DNA of 64,000 nucleotides from Tetmemena sp. SeJ-2015 (Eukaryota; Ciliophora; Spirotrichea; Sporadotrichida; Oxytrichidae): the NCBI GenBank assembly GCA_027382625.1, contig JAJKFJ010020725.1:88200-152199 (forward strand), given 5' to 3'. Within the stretch, counting starts at the first letter, position 1. The number at the start of each line of letters is the position of its first letter. Below the pieces are notes generated by a model. That model ran no database searches. It saw only the letters and a list, made by a program, of their open reading frames with translations, and was not told where the DNA came from. Shown in pieces: positions 32,578 to 46,851 of this stretch. A program made the translations under genes and the position numbers.

Positions 32578-35500
32578 TTTTCAACTACTTATTTAAGAAT
32601 TTTTTAGTCCACAGGTTTATTCAAAACGTCTGACATTCAATTAAAGCTTATTTAATTTTGTATTACTAACTCTAGTTAAAATTTATAGGATTAATTAGGT
32701 TTAAATGAATTTGGGTTTGATTCCAACTTAAAAATAAAGTATAAATAAGCATTTTAATCTTTATAGCAGTAGTTTATATTTTCCTCATTTACAAAAGCAG
32801 TAAGAGCTACTATCTTAACAACTGGAGTTTTAAGTGCCTATAAATCCAGTTGTTCATTGTGAATTATCTCATCTAATATTCGATTTTTAAAATGAGTGCC
32901 AGAGCTATCATGTCGCTTCCCTCCAAACCTCTGAAGACTATTTATTCTTAGAATGTTTTGAGTGGCCTCATATCCATCCATTATTGGCATGTTTAGATCC
33001 ATAAACACAAGTCATTTACAAATTACAAATATAAATAAATTAAACTATTTTTAAAAATGATTCCAACCATAATATAAAATCTAAAGTTATTTGTTCTTAA
33101 CTAATTAAAGCACAAAAATTAATCAGTTTCCAATTATCTAGGCTAAGAAAAAAACTTAGATAATTTCTAACTTAATTAAAGTCTTATTTTGTTATTGCAG
33201 CATTTCTTTTAAATATTTTCACTGTAAATGTCAACAGCTTGCTTGCCATTAAAAATAATTGAAGGCTTTTATAACTCGAAAACCGAACACATTTGTCAGA
33301 ATCAGTTCAAGAGGGATCAAATTAAAAGCAGAATCGTCCACTATCATTATCTGTGGAGCTGAGTCCCTACAAGCACAGAAACTGTAATCTTCTTCCACCT
33401 AAGGCTTTACTTAAATGCGCAATAATTAATTTAGGCATAAGATAAATTTAAAGTAAGCGAAACAATAATCTAAACTATGCGACATAGTATAAAAATATAA
33501 CTTATCCTCATTAATTATGAGTTGGGGATTTTATTTTACCACCTTTATTGAAACACTCGCATTATATCATACACTCTGCTTATGAAGAGAGAAAGCTTTT
33601 AAATTTGATTTGAAATATTGAGCTCAATATATTTATTTTTTACTTTTAGTTTATAATAATTAATAGAAAATTTACTTTGGTTCGTTGATCTTCCTATTCC
33701 CTATAAATGGGTGACTCTTAGATTGCTGGTTGCTCTTTTTACATTTCATTAAACCCTAGTCCAATTAGATTATGATCTAAGATTATATTCTCATTTTTCA
33801 ACTCTTTTAATTAAAGATAATAAATCTTCACTTAGTTTGAAACATTCTGAGGAGTTTCTAGAATCGATAAGCTTGTCTATATTAAACTTAGCTGTACTCT
33901 TTGGCAGAGTGTGCTCCACATATTAGAATCACTTAATTTAAATCTGCATACTTTTTTACTATTTAATATCAAAATATATTATAACTATTTTAAATTTGTT
34001 GAATAAAAGAGGTTTTCTCTTCATAAAGTTTAAATGTCTAATTTGAGATATACTAAAATTAAAATCTTTTTAATGATAGAATGAAGAGCCATTGAAGATC
34101 TCATTTTAGTTTCCTTATTCAGACCCATCTAATCTTCCTACTTTGATTGGCACCAGGTGAGCCCATTCCCTTTTAAAATAATTTCTAAGACTGCTTCTCA
34201 TTTGCATTTTCAATTAAATAGTTTAATTATTGCATCATTCACTGTCTGTATTTTTCCAAAACCATTCGAAATATCAGACTTCTTCTTCTTTGAACCTTTA
34301 TTCTTATCTTTATAATAAAATAAACCATTTTAAAAAATTTAAATTTTAAACTTGGTGTCTTGTATTAAACTTTGAGTGAGAAAACTGGTTGTGTCTTTTA
34401 TTTTGCTATTGATTATCTAAGTAGATAGATTCCTAGGAGTTGAGTTGATTGAACTCGGGCATTTAAATGCCTTAGGACCCATACCTCTATCTATAGTAGC
34501 ATAGCTGGACTTAGTTGTCACATTACTCAATTTAAGACTCACAAGCAGCAAATCTTTCCAGCTGCATAATTTTACCCTCATCAATAATATTAATTATTGT
34601 AGATATCTTCTTTGTTTTTAAGTATTTATCGATTTGACTCAAAAAGATTTATCAAAGAAATACAAAAAAAGGACAAATTTAAAAATATTTTAAGTAAGAT
34701 AGCTATAAATAAAACTTTTAAAAACATAATTACCCTTATAGAAAAATAATAAGGGAAAATTTTGGTTTTTCAACCCAAATTTTGAAAAAAATTTTAAATA
34801 AATTTAAGGTTTTCCCGAAAATTTAAAAAAGTTAAAACACCAAAATTTCATTTAAAAAAGAATTAAAAAGGTAAATTAAAAATTCAAAACCTAAAAATAA
34901 TTTATAAATGAATAATTTCTCAAATTACGCCTGGGTAAACTAAAGAAGTCGAAAAGTATTTGTGAATATTAATTTTTTATATCTTCATTTTCAAAATTGC
35001 AAAATTTGAAAATTTATCTCAGAACTATTGAGATCTTGGTCTTTCAAGAATATTCTCCTCTGTTTCTTTAATTTTTGCTGATTAATATTTGACATTTAAT
35101 TCTTAGTTGGGACTCTAAATAGGTAACATTGAAACTATTTAAAATGAAAAAATTCTAAGGTACCGACTAGGAGCTTAAGATATCTTCTCTCTATAAATAA
35201 ATTTAAACTCTAGTCTACCCTTGAAGGAAGGAAACACTCTTTTGTAGGCCTCTACTTGTATTATCGTTTGAAGAGTTCTCAGAGCAATTTTCACTCATTG
35301 AATTCTCCTCAGAGACTATTCCCCTCCCTTGCTCAATATTAATATAACATTAAACTTGATCAAGGTCATCTTCCTCTTAGGCTTCACTGCTGGAGCTGTA
35401 TTTTCGCTCTTTTCTTAAAATTTAACTTGAGATTGTTTTGAGTTTTCTAGTACATTTATTTGCTGATTTAGGTTTGAAAATGAAAATCTTGAACCAGGGA

Positions 35501-38011
35501 GTAACTTATGTAGCTGCTTTTACCCAGCTGAAGCTCTCGCCTTTGCCACCTTCCGGTTCTTCTTATTTTAAGACAATTCATCCTTAGTCAAGCTTTAGAA
35601 GAAAATAAAGTTTAATTCATTAATTAAGCTATGTTTAATTCTTGGCAGAATCTACTAGTTCATTGCTTAATTTTAGTTCTAAGTCTTAAGATCTATGTTC
35701 TCCAGGGAATTGGAAAATTCTGCTTAACTCATTTGTGTCTACAAAATGTGTTTTGGCTTTGGCAAGAATAGTCAATTAAAAAAATAAGGGTCCAAGACTG
35801 GAAGATTACATAGCTTGATAGGCTGCGTTCTACTTTTTCACCTTTTCATTTTGCAAGGCTAATTAAATATAATCAAGGACAAAATAATGATAAAACTAAT
35901 TGGTTAATCTGCTTGATATCTATGTGGTCCTCGAAAACTCTTCTCTAATTTTTGTCACCAAACTCATCGAAGTTGTTTTCTAAAAATTTATTATGAAGAT
36001 TGTTTGCGATTGAAAGATTCATTGAATTCTATTATGAGAGTTGAGCATAGTTCTAGCTACCAGTTAATTACATAAATAATAGCAAAGTTTCTTTAACTTC
36101 TCTTGGAGAATCTTTGGGTATTTCAATCTTCAGATAGTTAGCCATATTAGATCTATCTATTCTAAAGAAACTGCTGCCTTATTTTTCAGCTTAAAGCCTT
36201 GTGAGAGAGAAAAAATATGTGAGTATTTTAGGGAATCAATTCCCTCGTATCTATTAATTTTGAGACTTGAGGGTATGCTTGAAATGAGAAGGCATTTTAA
36301 AATCCGAACTTAAAATGTGTATATCACCACAATTTTATAGTAGCAAACTTTCTTGATTTTTAGTTCATGCTTTCTACGTTTATATTACTGTTAAGACTTA
36401 ATGGCTCTTGTCCTCCTTAATTCATGGCAGGTTTATTTGGACTGCCCATAGAGAAGATTTTGAAGGGACTGACCGAAGAGGAAATTCTTTGCGGGCTGAA
36501 GGCGCTCTGTGAATTTAAACTTCTATGATGAATGTCACATTTTGAGCAAATACATTTAAAGCAAAGTACATGTAAAAATAATGAGCAACTTAGTTTGAGC
36601 TTGAAGGAAACCTCGGTTCCCACATTTAATTTAGATTCTACCGAAATTTTTCCATTAAGAGCTTTTATTATATCATGACTCATACTCAGGCCGAGACCGA
36701 TTCCTGAAGTAGCAGCTATTTTATCTTAGTCTCCAGCAGAGGCTCCAAATACTTGAAACAAGCCTTCTAAGGTTATATAAAAAAATACATACCTAAGATG
36801 ATTATTAAAGTTTCTTCATTCATGCCAACCCCAGTGTCTTGTATTCTAGTGACTAGATATCCACATTAAAATTTTAAATAAGAACATTCATGGCATATTT
36901 GGGTTAGATTATTATGAGAGTTAGTTTCTAATTTCTCTTTCGTGAGTAATATGCTAATTGTGCCCTAAATTGTAAATTTAACAGCGTTCTAAAATATGTT
37001 GACAAATATTTAGTGGTATCACTCCCAATCTAGATATAACATCTATTTAACGCAATATATAGTTTATAGGCATACATATTATAAATCTGGGGCAAACTCA
37101 GGTGCCCTTAAATAATCATATGCACTTTATTCTCAAGTTGAATTTGGAAAATATCTGTTATACTTTCAACCTCTTCGTAAGGACTCTTATTTGAGATCTA
37201 TACATTATATATTCATAGTATTTTTTTATCTTAGGAATGAAGATGCCTCTTCTGATTTATTATATATCAATCTGACTCTTGACCATGTAGTACATTATTT
37301 TAGAAGATGAATAGACCATCTTAAAATATTACCTCCACTCTACAGCTATTTCTTCATAATTTACTTCTGCCCCCAACTTTCTTTATTAGGGATAATAGGA
37401 AATGCTCATGATGGAGTTAAGGGGGTTCATAAGCTCGTGAGAAATGGTTGCAATTAACATCTCTTGGTATTTATTCTGAATTTTCCCCCTTTCAACATTA
37501 AGGATCAAATAAGTTGAATTATGTTTTTGAATCGTATATTTTTTAGGATCTCTGTTATATTTTTAATTTTGACTAGGATGCAATTCTTCTCATGATATTG
37601 GAGGGCCACCAATTCCAACTCTATCGCCTCCAAGTAAGTTCTTTAGACGTTCTATGAGATGTCGGAATGGTTCATGATCATGCTTAAAACCAATTTAAAT
37701 TTTTTTTAATGCATTGATCCGTCTGAAGAAGATACTTAAAATTAAGCCAACTAGATATAATGTTATTTAAAGAGATAGTATTCTTTTTGGTCCTTGTCTG
37801 AATTTTATCTCTGTGCTAAGATAGAGCGGAGACTCTTAGCCTGAACTCCATTTTTACACAATCTAGTCTCTCCGACATTATTAATTGTAACTTTATTTCT
37901 TATTAACATTATAAGGAATGAATATCTCTAAGTCTAGAGACTAAGATTCTTGTTGCAGTTTTTCTATTGCGAGGAATTCGGAAAGAGCTTTGTTTAAAAT
38001 AAAAGCAAGAA

Positions 38012-38042
<31 letters not shown>

Positions 38043-38640
38043 TTAATTAACTAGTTTATGAACTATATCTTCATTTCGGATTAAGTTACAACCAGCAACC
38101 CTTATGGGATGCAGCTAAGCAAATTTTCCAAAGACTTCTTGATTAATAAAAAATATATAGAATACAACATATATAAGCATGATTTATGATTGCTTTCAAC
38201 TATTTAGTCATCAGATACTTCGTCTTCAGTTAAGATAAAAAATTATTATTTTTGGTTTTACAATTGTAAAGTTGGTGACTCAGTTTCAAGGCCAGCATAA
38301 TGAAGAAAGTATTTGCAAACAACTCCCAATATATGATCAACAATTTAATCATTTAATATCGATAAGAAAATAAGTTTCCACTAAATAAGAGCTATGGATT
38401 GCTACAATTAACTTTAATGAATATTTTATTTTTATGATGGGAAGATAGTAATTTTTGGAAGTAAATATATAGTCCCTGTCTCCCTTGAGATCATATTCCT
38501 ATCTCCTGCAAACTAACATTATAATTAAACTAGCCATCGTTTGAGTGCAGTCCCCATGAAGAAAGCAAAAATGGATGACTGTGTGTTTATTCCAATGAAA
38601 ATAGTAACTTAACATGGAAATCAGAGTGATAGAATTAATC
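32578..38640 (-). CDS. Hybrid sensor histidine kinase A
   Basis: A membrane-bound kinase that autophosphorylates on His and passes the phosphate to its own receiver. In protein order: hydrophobic N-terminal segments (about 38,000-38,640; TIFIGINTQSSIFAFFMGTA, ELFANTFFIMLALKLS); a SCIPQGLLVV stretch near 38,110; HisKA with EMLIATISHELMNPLNSIMS (phospho-accepting His, near 37,450). Then the HATPase: N box QNAVKFT; G1 box VTRIQDTGVGMNEET; G2 box TSGIGLGLSMSHDIIKALNG (near 36,670). A poorly conserved linker contains RRVFEDHIDIKQINQ. The C-terminal receiver has LVFMDLNMPIMDGYEATQN (phospho-accepting Asp) and IVALTAFVNEENINYCY, ending VLNKPVDQKILKQVVEKYL, TGA 32578-32580. Many IESs cut it. The 5' limit and exact MDSs are unsure. 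Confidence 0.8.
33009..33183 (-). other. IES in receiver domain of kinase A, 170 bp, pointer GACTT
   Basis: The reverse complement AAGTC lies at 33009-33013 and 33179-33183. Joining gives IRLVFMDLNMP. The insertion sits just before the phospho-accepting Asp motif, as in copies B, C and D. Confidence 0.7.
34735..34920. other. Homopolymer-rich patch in the linker of kinase A
   Basis: Dense runs of A and T with irregular run lengths; no frame survives. It may be a poorly resolved IES or low consensus quality. Confidence 0.35.
38013..38043. repeat. (TA)n microsatellite
   Basis: About 15 TA units inside an IES-like interval of kinase A. Confidence 0.9.
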
Positions 38641-39180
38641 TTAAATAAAGATAGAGAGGTCTCTTGTTCCAATATATTCTTACTTGCTTGACGGATAGGC
38701 TCCTAAAATTAGAGGTGAACATATTGCGAATACTTCAAAGCTGTATCTCAAGACAAAATTTAATACAAACACTTATACTATATCTTCCAATGAACTTTCG
38801 CTTAATTTTTTTTAATTTTAACTTCACTTTCAAAGAAAGAAAGCTGAAAAGGGCAAGCACAAATATACTTTTACAATTTAATGTAAATATGACCACTGCC
38901 TGCATGTATAGGTTATATCTTTCATTAGCCTGTCCTTGCTAAAAATGACTTTCTTGTTGATAATACTCCATATTTAAAATATATAAACAAACATGTATAG
39001 AATTCTTTCATTATACGAAAGCGCAGTTTGCACTGTGTTAGAAATGTGAACTTAAACAAAATGAATTGCAGATTTCTATTAATTATGAACTAGTAGATAT
39101 AAGAAATTTTATTTCTTCATATTTTTAAGTCTATGGTTATAAATAAGCAATACATTTTTGATAACTTTTTGTTTTTAGGT
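38641..39180. other. AT-rich spacer upstream of kinase A
   Basis: One standard-code frame (38664-38942, plus) has no recognisable content. It may contain the first MDS of kinase A or only flanking DNA. Confidence 0.35.
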
Positions 39181-39199
39181 TGATATAGCCATCCCTGTG

Positions 39200-40025
39200 T
39201 TTATCAGTTTAGAGAGTCTTGGAAGTATTTTTTGAAGTTATTGGATTCTTATGACTTCATCATTTGAATAATCTAACAAGGATGTGCAATGTGTCCAATT
39301 TGAATCGATTTCTTGGAGAAAATAAAGTTATTAGATGGATAATTGCACTACAAATTCCAATAAATTAAAGACTATAAGTTATTTCTAGTTTTTGTGAATC
39401 CGCAGTCAATATTTATAAAGAGTCTTAATCGCTTTGATTATTTTCTAATTCAGCAAATTTATACTGTAGATGAAGTTTATCATCAGCATATGCTAGTATA
39501 TATTTTATGGTGAAATGATAGAAGATTTACATTTTTATGATAGAAAATAAATTTTAATAAAGTATCGACAAGCTGCAAAATCGGGGTTTGAATCTAGATT
39601 TCAACTGTCACCATTTTGCAACTCTCCATTTATTATTTTAAACAATCACCGATTTTAATTAAAATTCCAACTATATTAGTTTAGAGAGGGTCTTGGAAGT
39701 ATTTTTTGAAGTTATTGGATTCTTATGACTTCATCATTTGAATGTTCTTACAAAGGATGGTCCAATGTGCTAATTTAATCGATTTATATGGAGAAAATAA
39801 AGTTATTAGATGGATAATTGCCACTACAAATTTCAATAAAATTAAAGACTATAAGTTAATTTCTAGTTTTTTGTCCTATTATCCGCAGATAATATTTTAT
39901 AAAAGAGTCTTAATTCGCTTTGTTTATTTTCTAAATTCAGCAAAATTTATACTGTTAATGCCAAGTTTATCATCAACATATGAAGCTAATATTTTATGGT
40001 GAAATGATAGAAGGTTTCACATTTT
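39200..40025. repeat. Tandem direct duplication, unit about 350 bp
   Basis: The stretch from TTAGAGAG...CTTGGAAGTATTT (near 39,207) repeats at about 39,679, offset about 472 bp. It runs through TTATTAGATGGATAATTG and ends near 39,540 and 40,015. The copies differ by many one-base indels, so the 86-codon plus frame in the second copy (39742-40002) is not conserved and not a gene. Confidence 0.75.
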
Positions 40026-40207
40026 TTATGAATTAAGAGGAACCAAATAGTAAATTAATTCAAATTAGATTTATATATATTGGACTAATCTAGATAAAAT
40101 TACATAAAATATGCATAAAATTAAACATTAAATTCCAAGATTAATTTTGAATAAGAGATGAAGAATTTATGAAATGTTTGAAATAACAAGTATTTAATTG
40201 AAATTTT

Positions 40208-43200
40208 TCAAAGATATTTCTCTACTATTTGTTTTAAAGTCTTTTAATCGACTGGTTTGTTTAGCACATCTGTCATTCCAACTAAAATATATAAATATTT
40301 ATGTTATATTACTTGATAGCAATAGTTGATATTTTCATCATTTACAAATGCTGTGAGGGCTACTACAACTACCTCCGGAGTGCGGGATATCTTCCTCCTG
40401 GAACTTCCATTTTCTAAATCTTCTTAACCCTCGCCATCATCTATTTACTACAATGAAGCTTCTCTTGCTAGTTTATTCAACTCTAGAATGTTCACAGTTG
40501 CCTCATAACCATCCATTATAGGCATGTTCAAATCCATAAACACGAGTCATCAATAAAAATGCATCTATGTTGTATTCTAATATTTTGAGTTTGATTTTAT
40601 TGCTACAGCAATTCTTTTCAATATTCTCCTGATAATGCTCTACGGCCTACTGCCCATTGTAAAATCATTATATAAATTCAAACTTTGGCTTTTGTAGGCC
40701 TTTATAACTCTGAATCCAAGTAAGTTAGTTAGAATCAATTCCAGAGGTATCAAATTAAACGTAGAGTCATCCACTATCATAATTTAAGGAGCATCGTTTT
40801 CACAATTGCAAAAACTATTAACCAAAATAATGATTTGCAAGAACGAGACTCTTCCATCTCTTTAATTATCTCTATATTCTTCGAAAACTGTTCTTAAAAT
40901 TTAATCTTCCTCATAATTAAGTGTAATATAATATATTATAGTTCTCTAACTTAGTGCTCTAATCTCTGCTGACTAAAAGTTTAGTTTTGAGTCGAGTCCC
41001 CATTCAAGTTAAATGAATCACCTCCCTGCTCTAAATCGTCCTTGGATATTTCATCGCGAGCCATTTTAAGCAAATAAATAATTAAAAAGCTCTGCTGTGA
41101 CTTATGCAGGCTAGAAAGTGTCTATCATGCTTGGTATCTTGTCAGTCTGGAATTTGCCTGTATTAATTTCAATAGATTTGTCTGCAATCATACATAAATG
41201 AAATAGAGATGATTCTTAAACTGAGAATTACTAAATGCGCCTGCTCTTTGGCACTAATATGAAATTTAAATATATGGAAGTAAGTTTATAATAAATAATG
41301 TAGCTGAAGACTTTAGGTGAAGGGTTTCCAGTCTGCCTATCTCAATCGATATCATATTCGCATTATCCCTCTTTTTATAGTAAAATAGTTTATTAGAAAT
41401 TCCTCTATTTCTTGATCTAAGTGTCTGCGAATGCTAAAAGCTTAAAAAGTTATCATCATATTAAATCTTGGAAGGTGATCCTGGTTCTGAAAATTTCAAG
41501 CTCTCTTGTTACTGATTTTTTTATTGTGAAAATAGATTGGTTTATCCCGAGAGGGCTCGCTATATTAGGCTCTGATCCAGACCAAGAGTAAATTTCCTTT
41601 GTTCTTCTTTTTTCCCGACATCAAATGTATTCTACTGATGAATTTAATTTAAGAAATTGATCAAACGAAACTATCTTATTAAAAAATGAAAAGTGGCTTT
41701 GCTATTGAGCTCGCTTTGTAACTAAAAATAATTGTTCAGGCTGGAAGCTTGAATCTTCTCTATTCATCAATTCCATCTAATTCGATTAAGTTATAAAATA
41801 TAAATGCTAATCTCAGATTCATTGAGCATATTTGAGTCCTGGTTTAAAAATGTCCTCCTTTGCACTTTCCTTTCCTCTCTCCTGAGTCTAATCATACTCT
41901 TTGAAGGCGGGATTTCGAAGTAAATAATAAATAAGGAAGTGGTACTTCTCCGCTATCTCTCTCCTCCTATCTATATAATCAAGCATGCATGCATACATAC
42001 TTATGAATTTTGTTTATCTTTTTGCTTGTGTATAATAGTGGGCAGCATTTGTTGAACTGTGCGTGAAGTGGTAAAGTTTGAGGAAATCTCAGAGTAATCT
42101 TCAGAGCAGGTCTGAGTCTGTCTACTAGCTCGAGTAATCATCTTCTTCCTCCTCTACCAAACTAAAAAAAGATAAGCAGGTCAACTTTCATTCTACAGAC
42201 TATTTATAGCTCTTACTATAAAATTATCATATGTTCTTAAATTGATTTTAGCATTTTACAGCAGAGGTCTTCTTTCTTTCTTGTTCTTTCAAGTCAAAAT
42301 GTCCAGCGAAAGAAAAATGGTTCTATGGAATCAGACTCTACAACCTGGTTTGCATAACTGAGTGCCTGGGTTTCACAGTAGATTTTCTCTCTGCAGGTTT
42401 CAGAAGCTTCTTGTTCTATGGGTTTAAATTAATCTTAATTTAAGTATAATAATAAGAAGATATTATGTTTTTGATAAGTGAGGTGTTTGCGTTATTGTTG
42501 AGAAACATTTTTCTAGTTTCAAAAACAAAGTATTAAATAATTCATTGCTTTGCATTTCAATGATTTTAGTCTGAATGCTATTGATGAAACTGAGTCTAGT
42601 CTTTGATAGGAACTACTTTAATTTTATTTGCATTTAAATGATTTGAAAACAGGCCACTGGAGTTTGAACTGAGATTTCTAAGGACCGCTTCTTGCATTTT
42701 GGTGTTTTCATTTTTGAGTGCAAGTTGACTAATCTACCTAATATCTACATCCTCTCCAAACACTCTCTTTTGGCTCACGCTTACTCCTGGTCCAACACTA
42801 AGAGTTACACTGTCCTCTGCCGCAATAAAACTTTGAGAAATAATTTCAAGATCAATATTGTAGGGTAGGGAGTTCATTCCTGAGATTTAGAAACTTGTCA
42901 AATTAGTACTCGTATTCTTTCAATCATAGAGATAGTATAAAAATAATTTGAGTAATAATCTTTGCATCGTTACTTGAGTCTTTAGATAAATGAATGCAAA
43001 TATTTTAATAGATTCTGCTCTGCTTTTAAGGAACTCAGGATTAAGGAAAACTGAGGGTCTGCCATAAGTGAGTCTGGAAAATCTTCTGCTGGCTTCAACG
43101 TTTATATTTTGACTTTCTTATTGAGCTATCACATAAATGCATTTAAATATAAGGAGAGCTAACTTTTGAGATGGATCTATAAGCCGTGAATACTAGGGAT

Positions 43201-45770
43201 TGAATTAGTAGCAGTGGGCATCAGACAAGCTACTGTGACCAGACTTTAATGATAGATCAATAAAATGTGTTAAAATATTTGATAGCTATTTCCTGTAAAT
43301 TTCTTGGTTTTAATTCACTGCAAATAAAATTTACAAGATAGGGAGAGGGCGGGCTTAGGTTTTGAACCTAGATAGTCTTAGTAGGGGAGGTATGAATCGA
43401 CTGAGGAGGCTTTATTTAAAGATCACAGCATCTCTTTCATTTAAATTACTTGAGTATATTTTGAATAAGCAAGGACAAGTTATTTATTAAAATGACATCT
43501 TAATTTAAATTTCTATTTAAGCTATTTTTAGAGAGAAAACTACCTCTGTTCCTATGTTGAGCTAGGACTCTACTAAGATTTTCCCTTTGAGAGCTTTAAC
43601 AAGATCTTAACTCATGCTCAGTCCCAAGCCTATTCCTGACGTGGCCGCTACCTTATCCTGATCATTGGTAGATGCCACAAACACTTAGAACAGACTCTTC
43701 ACTGTTTCATATATATTAATCTAGATTATGTTTCTTCATTCATTCCAATTCCAGTGTCTTAAATGCGGGTTACAAAATAGCCACAATCCTATATAAAAAT
43801 GTAATCCTTGCATCTCTAAGCGGGGTTGGAAAGGCCCTCAAAGTTTTCTTTGTGAATTATCACAGTTACAGTGCCTTTGATGGTGAACTTGACTGCGTTT
43901 TGGAAAATGTTGATAAAAATTTAATGGTATCTCTCCCAGTCCAAATATAGAGTCTAATAATATTCACAAATTATATGAATCTAGGGTACACTTTATAAAT
44001 ATGTAAATTCTATAATAAGACTATAATAAACTAACTTAAGTAACCTTGGATGACTAGCTGAACCTTGGTACCCATTTGCAGTCTAAATATATCTGTCATG
44101 CTCTTAATCTCCTCGTAGGGTGTCTTAGGAGAGATAAATAAAAGATCTTGGGTACAAAAATGCCTCTCTTAATCTGCTGAATATCAATCTGGCTCTTGAC
44201 CATGTAGTACATTAGTTTAGATGAGGAGTGAACCATCTTGAAATATTGCTTCCACTCTTCGGCTATAATAGCTAAGTTCTCCTCATCGGAAAATTGCTGC
44301 TGCTGAGGATAGTAGGAGATGCTCATAATTGAGTTGAGCGGATTCATTAGCTCGTGAGAAATGGTCGCAATCAGCATCTCTTGGTACTTATTCTAAATTT
44401 TCTCTTTCTCGCCAATAAATCAAAGAATTTGAATTATGAGAAAGTAATGTGAATAAGGATTTCTGTTATATTCTTTATTTTTATGAGTACGCATTAGCAT
44501 ATAAAGTGAAAAGTATGATCGCATTATTGCTAGTGATATTAGAATTTAACTAACTCGAACTCTATTGCTTCCAGTTGATTTCTGCCCTGCTGATTTACAG
44601 TTTGATCCTGCTCCTAAGGCTACCCCTCAAACATAAATATACTCATCCATTGAAATCAAGTAGTATTCATTTTATTAATTTAAATTCATACTTTATTTAG
44701 TATTACCTTTGGCTTGAGATATCTTTGGCAGAATCTATAATATTTTTGAGACTTAGAACTTCGTCCCCATTTTTAATTTGCCTTGACTCTCCAACATTAA
44801 AATATAATGTAGACTAAAAGATACTCTTGTATTTAATTGTAGGGTATGAATATTTTGAGATCTAGGCACAAATTTGGATTTTCTAATTTGTCCACGTACA
44901 AGAATTCTGAAAGTGCTCTATTGAAATTATTTGAATGTGGAATATTTATATAATGATTGATGAATTAGATTTAGTAGTTTGATTGTTAAATAACGAGCAG
45001 CCCTTGAGGGATGCAGCTGAGCATGTTCTCATAGGAGATTTTGATTATAAAAATATGATACTCATAAGCGTTTTGGTAAGTTTGAATTTACGTCTCCATT
45101 AATGACATAATACTAAATGGTTTAAATTTTAAATGAGTCAATTTTAAAGCCAGAAGGAAAAAGAAAACATTCGCTATTAGTTCCCAAAATATCTAATATA
45201 AATACTATGGCTAAGGAATTTATAAAAACATAAATCTAAATCCTTCAAGTCATTTAAAAATGTTTCTTCTTATTTTCTTAATAAATGCGAAAACGTAAGT
45301 AATAAAAGAAGAAAATGTAAACGCTTTCTAAAAATAGATTATATAGAAAATAGTTTAAAATTTGAACTTAAAACTGTAAATTTCACATTCAGAGATGATA
45401 GAATTATTTCTTCTCTTCTTTTTTTCTAATTGAATAGCTATGATAATTGATTATCACTCCTCCTAGATAAGATGGTATGAGAAATCTCTTCTCAACAACC
45501 CCAAATAAATCAAGCGGATACTTCCTGTAAAAAAATGTAAATTATTGATAATTTTATCTCTTCTTAGATAATTGTAAACGAAGTATCTCTTTAGGCCTGA
45601 TGCTATAAGATAGGAAGCAGCTGAAGAATTGGTGTCAATCCCCATAAAAAGGTAAGCTATCATTGGAATAAAGCATAGAGAGAGGTCTCAACTCGCAGTA
45701 AATTCAAACAACCGAGACGGGTAAATTCCTATCCCAAAAGGCCCAACCAAAATCAGCACCTCAAACTATA
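40208..45770 (-). CDS. Hybrid sensor histidine kinase B
   Basis: Closest relative of copy A. N-terminal hydrophobic segments lie at about 45,100-45,770 (MIAYLFMGIDTNSSAASYLI; ANVFFFLLALKLTHLKFKPF) with SCIPQGLLVI near 45,000. HisKA has MLIATISHELMNPLNSIMSI at 44,377, followed in frame by EEWKQYFKMVHSSSKLMYYM. HATPase boxes are NIFQNAVKFTIKGTV, VTRIQDTGIGMNEE and TSGIGLGLSMSQDLVKALKG (43,500-43,960). The receiver has GFRVIKAY, NGQQAVEHYQENIEK, LVFMDLNMPIMDGYEATVNI and the end VLNKPVDQKTLKQIVEKYL, TGA 40208-40210. Both catalytic His and receiver Asp motifs are kept, so it may be functional after IES removal. Confidence 0.8.
40544..40589 (-). other. IES in receiver domain of kinase B, 43 bp, pointer CTC
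   Basis: GAG (complement of CTC) at 40544-40546 and 40587-40589. Joining gives NKIKLVFMDLNMP. Same site as in A, C and D. Confidence 0.6.
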
Positions 45771-45779
45771 TCTAAACAA

Positions 45780-46850
45780 ATGCTTAATCAATCAAGATAA
45801 AAATGAAGATTAAATCTTTTCACTCTTTCAGATTTAGAAGCGATAGGTGAAGATTAGCATTACAAATATTGCAGAGCTTAAAAAAGAACACTTATTTTAT
45901 TTCGCTCTGGGTGTACATATTTATTCGCTCTGCTCGTTAGCCTAGTTAAAAAAGCTCTTCTGATTATTAGAAATAATACATTCATAAACTTAAATTTAAA
46001 AAATATGTCTACTATAATTTATTAATAAGAGATATTTTAATTTATTTTCAGATTTATACATAAAAAAAGTTGTTTTTTTAAATTTAAATTAGAAGAAGGG
46101 TTGATAAAATTCTTTGTTTTGATATTGAATTGCCTGTTGGATTAGATTAGTTGCACTTAAAATTAAAAGTAGCATGGAGAATAATTAGGGCAAAGTTAGC
46201 TTTGATAGTGTTCTTAGTTCTGAGTTTACTTAATAAATAAATTTGAGTTGTAAGTATTCAGTTCTCATTTCTGGTGTTAAAGTGGAGTCATTGAGGCACT
46301 TACTCACTCTGTGTTTGCAACTTTTCATTTATTTTGTAGTTCTAATTAACTGAGATTTCTTTTGCGATAAGACCAAGAAGAGGACACGGTATACACTTTT
46401 ATCAATTAATTTATCACTACTAATATTCTTTAATCTATCAATGAAAAATCTATATGCATCAACAATAAAAAATTTTTTGTAACAATTTGCTTTAATTAAA
46501 AATAAAAGGTACATGATAATAATTAAAAGGACATTTAAAAAAATAAGGGAAGGAATTTTTTAAAAAATAAAAATTTTTTGCTTTAAAAATTAGATAAAAT
46601 AAATTTTTAATTTTAAAAAAATTTAATTTAAATTTAAAAATAGGAAAAATTTAGTTTTTTAATTAAATTTAGCCCCCCCCATTTTTCAAATTTAAGATAA
46701 AATTCTTTTTTTATTATGCTTTCTTTAATTAAAAATTTCAAAAGTTTTAAAATAACCAATACTGATTTATTTAAATTAGTTTTAATACTCTCTTTAAAAA
46801 TTGGGTTTGATTTACATCCCACATTCAATTATTTTTTTATAAAAGGGAGA
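45780..46850. other. AT-rich spacer with homopolymer runs
   Basis: About 1 kb between kinases B and C. Short minus frames (46329-46514, 46634-46828) are low-complexity and unconvincing. 46,540-46,680 is nearly pure A/T runs and may be poorly resolved. Confidence 0.4.
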
Positions 46851-46851
46851 A

